Assembly: GCA_030665535.1 (NCBI GenBank)
Contig: DAOUZU010000019.1
Coordinates: 1-11,875 of the forward strand
Reading direction: 5' to 3'
DNA length: 11,875 nucleotides
Origin: Dehalococcoidia bacterium
GTDB taxonomy: Bacteria; Chloroflexota; Dehalococcoidia; Dehalococcoidales; JAUXAE01
Below are positions 7,252 through 11,875 of the stretch, in pieces. Every line of letters starts with the position of its first letter. Position 1 is the stretch's first letter. Both the position numbers and the translations under genes were made by a program. Under the pieces are notes generated by a model, which was not told the DNA's origin, searched no databases, and worked only from the letters and a program-made list of their open reading frames with translations.

Positions 7252-8036
7252 ATCACGAAGTAATATACCACGATGCCGGCGAAGATGACACTATCCAGGC
7301 GGTCCAGGAAGCCGCCGTGTCCCGGCATGGAATCGCCCGAGTCCTTGGTGTTCATATTGCGCTTGAATAACGATTCCACCAGGTCACCCAACTGGCCGAA
7401 GACGCTCACCGCCAGCGCCAGCAGCACCACCTGGACGTAGTCCAGGGGCAGGTCGAAGAGGTTTGTGAGTACCAGGCCCATGATTATGGCGGCGACAACG
7501 CCGCCGGTGGCCCCCTGCCAGGTCTTGCCCGGGCTTATATCCGGCGCCAGCAGGTCACGGCCCCAGCGCCGGCCGATGAAATAGGCAAACGTATCGGAGG
7601 CGAAGGTGACAAAAAGGGCGAAGAACACCCACTCCCGGCCTAAATCCAGGCCTCTCAACAGCACGAGGTGGCTCAGGAGAAGACCGACATAAAGCACGCC
7701 GGCCAGTGTCCAGGACCAGGCAGTGAAGGCGGCATCCTTGTTGCGGCGCAGCACCAGCCATATCAGGGAGAAGAATATTAGCGATGTCAGCAGAAGCGGT
7801 GTCGTCGCCATGAGGGTAAAGTGGGGGCTGATGATAAAAAACACTGTCCATACGAGTCCCAGCAGGACCAGGGGGCGCACCTTCTGGCGGGCTACTATGC
7901 GGTAGAACTCAAGGATGGCCAGGCCGCCGAAAACGGCGATAAACACGGTGAACCAGGGCAGTGGCTCGTCAAACCAGACGGCGGCCACCACCAGCGGCAG
8001 GAGTATCAGGGCGGTAGTAATTCGCTTAGCTAGCAT
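7236..8036 (-). CDS. cdsA: Phosphatidate cytidylyltransferase (CDP-diglyceride synthase)
   Basis: This integral-membrane enzyme makes CDP-diacylglycerol from phosphatidate and CTP, the branch point for bacterial phospholipids. The protein has 266 residues and about eight hydrophobic segments, beginning at 8-22. The family hallmarks are ISPGKTWQGATGG (167-179), ASDTFAYFIGRRWG (146-159) and the CDS signature at 222-248: SLFKRN, KDSGD, PGHGGFLDRLD. These include the acidic residues that bind metal and CTP. ATG 8036 overlaps the uppS stop by seven bases (ATGCTAG), without a good Shine-Dalgarno, so it is probably translated by ribosomes terminating on uppS. The uppS-cdsA pair is common in bacteria. 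The stop is TAA. Confidence 0.97.
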   Translation of the reverse strand: MLAKRITTALILLPLVVAAVWFDEPLPWFTVFIAVFGGLAILEFYRIVARQKVRPLVLLGLVWTVFFIISPHFTLMATTPLLLTSLIFFSLIWLVLRRNKDAAFTAWSWTLAGVLYVGLLLSHLVLLRGLDLGREWVFFALFVTFASDTFAYFIGRRWGRDLLAPDISPGKTWQGATGGVVAAIIMGLVLTNLFDLPLDYVQVVLLALAVSVFGQLGDLVESLFKRNMNTKDSGDSMPGHGGFLDRLDSVIFAGIVVYYFVIWFVQ

Positions 8037-8767
8037 GGCTTATTTGGTGAAAGTCCGCCGAAGCGTCTCAGGCGCTGGCTATAGACGGCCAATGCCTTAT
8101 CAACCTCCGTCTCGTTGAAATCGGGCCAGAGGACATCGGTAAAATAGTATTCGCTGTAGGCCGATTGCCACAGCAGGAAATTGCTGATGCGGTACTCGCC
8201 GCTGGTGCGGATAACCAGGTCGACATCGGGCAGTTCGGTGGTGTACAGGTAGCGGCTGAATAAGGCCTCGTCTATCTCCCGGGGAGGGTGGCCGTCGGCT
8301 ACGATGCGGCGCACGGCGTCGACAATCTCCATACGGCCGCCGTAATCAAAGGCCAGCGTTAAGGTCATGCCGCTATTGTCCCTGGTCTCCCTGAGGCCCT
8401 TCTTTATCGCCAGCTTAAGGCCTCGCGGCAGCTTTTCCAGGCGGCCGATGTGGTGGAGCCGAACATTGGCCTCCTTGAGCTCCTTGTAGTCCTTCCTCAG
8501 GGATCTCTCCAGCATACCCAGCAGGCCGTCAATCTCGTCCCTGGGGCGGTTCCAGTTCTCGGTGGAGAAGCTGTAGAGGGTTACAAACTTAATCTGGTGG
8601 CGGCTCAGGTGGCGGACGACGGCTCGCGTGTTTTCCAGTCCCGCCTTGTGCCCTTCCAGGCGGGCAAGCCCCCGCTTCTCCGCCCAGCGGCCGTTGCCGT
8701 CCATAATGAAGGCGATGTGGCCGGGTAGCCGGGCAGATTCATCGGTGGCTCGGGCAGCTGTGCTCAT
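8030..8767 (-). CDS. uppS: Isoprenyl transferase (undecaprenyl diphosphate synthase family)
   Basis: This is a cis-prenyltransferase that extends farnesyl-PP with IPP units to the long-chain polyprenyl-PP used as a glycan carrier; chain length cannot be told from sequence. The protein has 245 residues. The conserved regions are IMDGNGRWA (21-29, catalytic Asp23), EGHKAG (38-43), TLYSFSTENWNRP (63-75), LAFDYGGRMEIVDA (138-151) and IRTSGEYRISNFLLWQ (186-201), followed by DVLWPDF. The frame is open upstream to 8908, but that part runs into frr in another frame and has no family similarity. ATG 8767 puts the first motif at the normal distance from the N-terminus. No strong Shine-Dalgarno is visible, so the exact start is less certain. 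An 82-bp gap separates it from frr, the largest within the rpsB-to-ispG block. The stop is TAG. Confidence 0.96.
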   Translation of the reverse strand: MSTAARATDESARLPGHIAFIMDGNGRWAEKRGLARLEGHKAGLENTRAVVRHLSRHQIKFVTLYSFSTENWNRPRDEIDGLLGMLERSLRKDYKELKEANVRLHHIGRLEKLPRGLKLAIKKGLRETRDNSGMTLTLAFDYGGRMEIVDAVRRIVADGHPPREIDEALFSRYLYTTELPDVDLVIRTSGEYRISNFLLWQSAYSEYYFTDVLWPDFNETEVDKALAVYSQRLRRFGGLSPNKPC

Positions 8768-8849
8768 AATATCTACATATCGGCCAGAAACCCCGGGTGG
8801 GGATGGGGCAGTAACCCGTATTAACGGCAGGCTGATTTCGCTCGCCGGG

Positions 8850-9407
8850 TCAGACCTCAAGCAGCTCGGTTTCTTTGTCCTTGCCCATCTGTCCGGCACC
8901 CAGGACAAAGCTATCGGTCAGCTTCTGCAGCTTATTCAAGGCCATCTTCAAATCGTCTTGGGACATTTCCTTGTCCTTTTCCAGGTGCTTCAACTCGTCA
9001 GCGGCCTCGCGCCTCTCATTGCGCATGGCTATCCGTCCCTCTTCCACCTTGCGGTGCACCAGCTTTATCAGCTCCTGGCGCCGTTCCTCGGAGAGGGGCG
9101 GGATGTTGAGCCGGATGACGGTACCGTCGCTGGATGGCGTCAGGCCCAGGTCGGATCTAAGAATGGCCTTCACGATGTCCTGGATAATGCCCTTGTCCCA
9201 GGGCTGGATGAGGAGATACTTGGCGCCGGGTACGGAGACGTTGGCCAGGTGGTTCAGGGGGGTAGGCACGCCGGAGTAATCCACCTTGATATGTTCCACC
9301 AGGCCCGTCGTCGCCCGGCCGGTGCGGATGGCGGAAATCTCCCGTTTCAGCGCCTGGGTAGACGCCTCCATCTTCCCCTCGGTTTTTAATAATATTTCGT
9401 TTATCAT
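8850..9407 (-). CDS. frr: Ribosome recycling factor
   Basis: Together with EF-G, this cytoplasmic factor splits the post-termination ribosome so that subunits can be reused. The protein has 185 residues, the standard family length. The three-helix bundle (domain I) is formed by about 1-30 and 105-185. The hinge and beta-rich domain II lie at about 31-104. Seen motifs are REISAIRTGRA (22-32), YSGVPTPLNHLANVSVP (44-60), IQPWDKG (67-73), DGTVIRLNIPPLSEERRQEL (94-113) and the charged helix RIAMRNERREAADELK (125-140). ATG 9407 lies two bases after the pyrH stop, with no separate Shine-Dalgarno, so coupling to pyrH is likely. The pyrH-frr neighbourhood is near universal in bacteria. The stop is TGA. 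Confidence 0.98.
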   Translation of the reverse strand: MINEILLKTEGKMEASTQALKREISAIRTGRATTGLVEHIKVDYSGVPTPLNHLANVSVPGAKYLLIQPWDKGIIQDIVKAILRSDLGLTPSSDGTVIRLNIPPLSEERRQELIKLVHRKVEEGRIAMRNERREAADELKHLEKDKEMSQDDLKMALNKLQKLTDSFVLGAGQMGKDKETELLEV

Positions 9408-9409
9408 AT

Positions 9410-10135
9410 CTAATTATCGCTGGATATCAGAGTGCCCACCGCCTCGCCGTCTATCGCCCGCTGCATATTGCCGGTGGCTTCCAGGTCGAAGACGATGATG
9501 GGCAGCTTGTTCTCCAGGCACAGGGAAAGGGCGGTTGCGTCCATAACCTTCAGGCGCTTGTTCAGGGCCTCCAGGTGGGTAAGGTGGTCAAATTTCCTGG
9601 CCTCGGGGTTTTTTAAGGGGTCGGCGCTGTAGACGCCGTCGACCCTGTTCTTGGCCATAAGGAGAACGCCGGCCTCAATCTCAATTGCCCGCAGGGCGGC
9701 GGCGGTATCGGTGGTCATATAGGGGTTACCGGTGCCGCCGGCGAAGATAACAACCCGCCCCTTTTCCAGGTGGCGGATGGCACGGCGCCGGATGAAGGGT
9801 TCGGCCACCTGCTGGACGGTAATGGCCGTCTGCGTACGGGTATCCACCCCTTCCCTCTCCAGTACTCCCTGGAGGGCCAGGGCGTTGATGATGGTGGCCA
9901 GCATGCCGGCGTAGTCGGCGGTCACCCGGTCGATGCCCTGCTTGGCGGCAGTCGAGCCACGCCAGATATTACCGCCGCCGACGACGATAGCTACCGAGGT
10001 CCCCGCGTCCTTCACCTGCTTTATCTGTCTGGCTATGCTGGTGATGGTCGGGGTATCGATGCCGTAGGACATGCCGCCTTTGAAAGCCTCGCCGCTGAGC
10101 TTCAGGAGCACCCTTTTATATTTGGAGTCGGCCAT
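9410..10135 (-). CDS. pyrH: Uridylate kinase (UMP kinase)
   Basis: This hexameric cytoplasmic amino-acid-kinase-fold enzyme phosphorylates UMP to UDP with ATP and is often feedback-inhibited by UTP. The protein has 241 residues, the usual length. The phosphate-binding KLSGEAF is at 12-18 and VGGGNIWRG at 52-60. Asp74 lies in TADYAGMLATIINALALQ, and GGTGNPYMTTDTAAALRA (133-150) forms the UMP and catalytic region. DGVYSADP (166-173) is in the ATP site. ATG 10135 is ten bases after the tsf stop; the upstream sequence has no strong Shine-Dalgarno. Its product supplies pyrimidine nucleotides, including CTP used by CdsA. The stop is TAG. Confidence 0.98.
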   Translation of the reverse strand: MADSKYKRVLLKLSGEAFKGGMSYGIDTPTITSIARQIKQVKDAGTSVAIVVGGGNIWRGSTAAKQGIDRVTADYAGMLATIINALALQGVLEREGVDTRTQTAITVQQVAEPFIRRRAIRHLEKGRVVIFAGGTGNPYMTTDTAAALRAIEIEAGVLLMAKNRVDGVYSADPLKNPEARKFDHLTHLEALNKRLKVMDATALSLCLENKLPIIVFDLEATGNMQRAIDGEAVGTLISSDN

Positions 10136-10145
10136 ATTACGCTAT

Positions 10146-10649
10146 CTACTTGCCCAGTTCAAACCTGGAGAATCTTCGCAGGCGGATATTCTCGCCGAGC
10201 TTGGCGATAGCTTCGGTGATTATATCCTGGATGGTTTTTGAAGGGTCTTTGATGAACGGCTGAAGCAGCAGGCAGGCGGTCTCCGGGGGCTCTTCAGAGT
10301 CGGGGGGCAGCTCGTCTGCGGAGACGCACTGTGGACACATGGCGGCCACCTGCATGCTGATGTCGTGGGCCAGGCCCTTGAACTCGTCGGTGCGGGCGAC
10401 GAAGTCCGTCTCGCAGTTAAGCTCTATAAGGGCGCCGATGCGCCCGCCGGGGTGGATATAGGCCTCCACAAGCCCTTCGGCGGTCTCCCGACCGGCCTTC
10501 TTGGCGGCCTTGAGGAGGCCCTTATGCTTGAGGGACTCAAGCGCCTTATCCATATCGCCTTCGGCGGCGATGAGGGCACCGCGGCAATCCATGATGCCGG
10601 CGCCGCATTTTTCTCTCAGCTCTTTTATCGTACCAACGGTAATACTCAA
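10146..10649 (-). CDS. tsf: Elongation factor Ts, short form
   Basis: This is the guanine-nucleotide exchange factor that recycles EF-Tu-GDP in the cytoplasm. From the chosen TTG (10649) it has 167 residues. KELREKCGAGIMDCRGAL (9-26) is the N-terminal UBA-like domain, and ELNCETDFVARTDEFK (76-91) with its TDFV core is the EF-Tu contact region. The protein lacks the second core subdomain and coiled coil of the ~280-residue E. coli protein, and is shorter even than the ~196-residue Thermus form. A CPQC motif is at 105-108. I chose TTG 10649 because it aligns with other EF-Ts N-termini and GGTGAGG (10656-10662) lies six bases upstream, one base after the rpsB stop. TTG 10664 and GTG 10661, overlapping rpsB behind GGAGGAG (10672-10678), are alternatives. 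The stop is TAG. Confidence 0.93.
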   Translation of the reverse strand: MSITVGTIKELREKCGAGIMDCRGALIAAEGDMDKALESLKHKGLLKAAKKAGRETAEGLVEAYIHPGGRIGALIELNCETDFVARTDEFKGLAHDISMQVAAMCPQCVSADELPPDSEEPPETACLLLQPFIKDPSKTIQDIITEAIAKLGENIRLRRFSRFELGK

Positions 10650-10650
10650 G

Positions 10651-11547
10651 CTATGCCTCACCAACCCGCTTCTCCTCCGGAGGTGCGGTGGGGGTGGGTG
10701 CGGGGGTTGGTGTGGGGGGAATCTCCGCTGCCGGTGCGGTGGCGGCTGGTGTCTCTGCTGCCGCTGCGGTGGCGGGAGTCTGTTCCACTACGGCTACCGG
10801 GCCGGATTCAGGTGTTTCGCCGTTTGGCGGTGCCGTTTCATCTAACTCTTCCACCTCGGACATCGCTTCCGTCCTGGCCTCGATTATAGCGTTGGCCATC
10901 TTGGAGAGGACCAGCTTGATGGTTCTCATGGCGTCGTCGTTAGCCGGGATGGGGTAGTCAATCTCGTCCGGGTTGCAGTTGGTGTCCACCATGGCCAGCA
11001 CCGGGACGCCTACCCGCTTAGCTTCGGCCAAGGCGATTTTCTCCTTGGTTGGGTCGACAATGAAGATGGCGTCGGGTAGGGTAGTCATCTCCTTAAAGCC
11101 GCCCAGGTTCCGGTTAAGGCGGTCTATCTCTTTAACCAGCTTGAGGGCCTCTTTCTTGGGCAGGCGGGCGAAATCTCCCCTGGCCTGCTGGTCTTCCAGG
11201 CGTACCAGGTAGTCGATGCGGGACTGGATGGTGGCGAAGTTGGTCAGGATGCCGCCTATCCAGCGCTGGGTGATGTAGAACATGCCGGCGCGGGTGGCTT
11301 CATCGGTGACTATATCCTGGGCCTGTTTCTTGGTGCCGACAAACAGTATCTTACCGTCTTCGGCCACAACCTGACGGACGACCTCAATAGCCTTGTCCAG
11401 CATGCTGGCTGTCTGCTCCAGATCAATAATATGGATGCCGTTGCGCTTGGTGAAGATATATCTCTTCATCCGTGGATGCCAGCGGCTGGTCTGGTGGCCG
11501 AAATGTGCTCCTGCCTCCAGGAGCTCTTTAATATTTGTTGTTGGCAA
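10651..11547 (-). CDS. rpsB: 30S ribosomal protein S2 with a C-terminal low-complexity tail
   Basis: S2 is a structural protein of the 30S subunit, bridging head and body near S1. The protein has 298 residues, of which 1-228 form the family core: LLEAGAHFGHQTSRWHPRM (9-27), YIFTKRNGIHIIDLEQT (30-46), ILFVGTKKQAQ (67-77), QRWIGGILTNF (94-104), LPDAIFIVDPTKEKIALAEA (157-176) and DTNCNPDEIDYPIPANDDA (188-206). Residues ~229-298 are an acidic then Pro/Ala/Thr-rich tail with no recognisable fold, ending in EEKRVGEA. The start is TTG 11547, seven bases after GAGAGGGG (11555-11562). The nearest ATG (11554) is out of frame and stops after eight codons. It leads the operon, and its stop lies one base before the preferred tsf start. 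In other bacteria S2 represses its own operon; no such site was identified here. Confidence 0.97.
   Translation of the reverse strand: MPTTNIKELLEAGAHFGHQTSRWHPRMKRYIFTKRNGIHIIDLEQTASMLDKAIEVVRQVVAEDGKILFVGTKKQAQDIVTDEATRAGMFYITQRWIGGILTNFATIQSRIDYLVRLEDQQARGDFARLPKKEALKLVKEIDRLNRNLGGFKEMTTLPDAIFIVDPTKEKIALAEAKRVGVPVLAMVDTNCNPDEIDYPIPANDDAMRTIKLVLSKMANAIIEARTEAMSEVEELDETAPPNGETPESGPVAVVEQTPATAAAAETPAATAPAAEIPPTPTPAPTPTAPPEEKRVGEA
10656..10662 (-). promoter_or_regulatory. Shine-Dalgarno supporting the TTG 10649 start of tsf
   Basis: GGTGAGG lies within the last codons of rpsB, six bases before TTG 10649. This spacing, plus alignment of the encoded N-terminus with EF-Ts proteins, favours that start. 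A stronger GGAGGAG at 10672-10678 could serve TTG 10664 or GTG 10661 instead, but it also encodes two Glu codons of S2, so it may be incidental. Confidence 0.5.
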
Positions 11548-11591
11548 GCCTCATCCCCTCTCTAGTTGGCGCTTTGTGTTACCAGCCCAAC

Positions 11592-11621
11592 AGTATAACA
11601 TAAGCCTGAAACGGGCGGCAA
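11592..11621 (-). promoter_or_regulatory. Sigma-70-type promoter for the rpsB operon
   Basis: On the minus strand, the -35-like TTGCCG (11616-11621, 4/6 to consensus) is followed after 18 bases by TATACT (11592-11597, 5/6). A TGT just upstream of the -10 (11598-11600) makes it an extended -10. Transcription would begin near 11585, giving a 5' leader of about 35-40 bases before rpsB TTG 11547. It is the only convincing promoter seen on the minus strand and could drive rpsB through ispG or proS. Confidence 0.65.
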
Positions 11622-11638
11622 CTGAACCAGAAGCGGCG

Positions 11639-11875
11639 CTAAAGGCTTTCAGCCCATTTGACGGCGTTAGCGAAGATCCTGAAGCCGTCCCCCGGCTGGC
11701 TGGCTTTGCCATTCGTCCAGCGGGGGTGCTGGCTGGTCCGGATATGACGCTCCGGGTGGGGCATCAGGGCGAAGATACGCCCCGAGCTATCACAGATACC
11801 GGCGATACCGTCCGCCGAGCCGTTGGGGTTGAAGGGGTAGCCGGCTTTGCGGCCATCCTCGTCGGTGTAGTAAAG
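11639..11875 (-). CDS. purQ: Phosphoribosylformylglycinamidine synthase subunit PurQ, C-terminal part
   Basis: This is the glutaminase subunit of FGAM synthase in de novo purine synthesis, which feeds ammonia to PurL. Only the last 78 residues are in the window; the 5' part lies beyond base 11875. YPFNPNGSADGIAGIC (13-28 of the fragment) and LMPHPERH (37-44) identify the class I glutamine amidotransferase domain. His40 and Glu42 are two members of the catalytic triad, and the nucleophilic Cys is off-window. The ending SQHPRWT then GDGFRIFANAV is typical of stand-alone PurQ rather than the C-terminus of the fused ~1300-residue PurL. The TAG stop is 91 bp upstream of rpsB. No hairpin terminator is visible in that gap, so some read-through into the rpsB operon is possible. 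Confidence 0.93.
   Translation of the reverse strand, partial: LYYTDEDGRKAGYPFNPNGSADGIAGICDSSGRIFALMPHPERHIRTSQHPRWTNGKASQPGDGFRIFANAVKWAESL

Noticed and set aside
8768..8908. N-terminal extension of uppS to 292 residues
   Set aside because: The extra part runs into frr in another frame and has no UppS similarity; the family N-terminus fits ATG 8767.
8628..9389. 253-codon open frame on the plus strand across uppS and frr
   Set aside because: It spans two well-supported minus-strand genes and the gap between them, and the encoded protein has no recognisable motifs.
11528..11554. Eight-codon minicistron MRLANNKY overlapping the rpsB start
   Set aside because: Its ATG directly abuts the G-rich Shine-Dalgarno with no spacer, so initiation there is unlikely; probably chance.
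11548..11638. Possible terminator between purQ and rpsB
   Set aside because: No stable stem followed by a T-rich run was found; the gap is better explained by the rpsB promoter.

Overview
This 11.9 kb window is a GC-rich bacterial core region. It holds one large minus-strand operon for translation, membrane lipid and isoprenoid functions, a convergent partial pheT on the plus strand, and the 3' end of purQ upstream of the operon. Every full-length gene belongs to a familiar housekeeping family. I found no previously undescribed multi-gene system.

Layout on the + strand. 2-1990 is the C-terminal ~662 residues of PheT (PheRS beta chain), followed by an intrinsic terminator at 2019-2042. The rest reads on the minus strand. 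In transcription order from the right these are: purQ 3' end (11639-11875, cut by the window edge); a 91-bp gap with a good extended -10 promoter (11592-11621); rpsB (S2, TTG start); tsf (unusually short EF-Ts, TTG start); pyrH; frr; uppS; cdsA; dxr; rseP (TTG start); ispG; a 241-bp gap; and proS. From tsf to ispG the genes overlap or sit within 23 bp of each other, apart from an 82-bp gap before uppS, so one polycistronic transcript with translational coupling is likely.

How the genes work together. rpsB, tsf, frr and proS serve translation: a ribosomal protein, EF-Tu recycling, post-termination ribosome recycling and Pro-tRNA charging. pheT, convergent to them, charges tRNA-Phe. pyrH makes UDP for RNA, DNA and nucleotide-activated precursors. 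dxr and ispG are steps of the MEP (non-mevalonate) isoprenoid pathway, whose products UppS condenses to undecaprenyl-PP. cdsA makes CDP-diacylglycerol for phospholipids, and rseP is an intramembrane site-2 protease. The same rpsB-to-proS order is known from many bacteria, including clostridia and Chloroflexota.

Organism (inference, moderate to low confidence). The high GC, single-PDZ RseP, ~167-residue EF-Ts, stand-alone PurQ and frequent TTG starts fit a Chloroflexota bacterium, perhaps Dehalococcoidia-like. No rRNA or other lineage marker is present to confirm this.

The least ordinary part is the ispG-proS gap (3746-3986). It contains a cluster of G/C-rich inverted repeats with two mutually exclusive pairings. 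It also contains a tiny ORF whose sequence resembles the N-terminus of HicB-type antitoxins and whose stop codon lies between the proS Shine-Dalgarno and the proS start. No tRNA, rRNA, CRISPR array or insertion sequence was seen.
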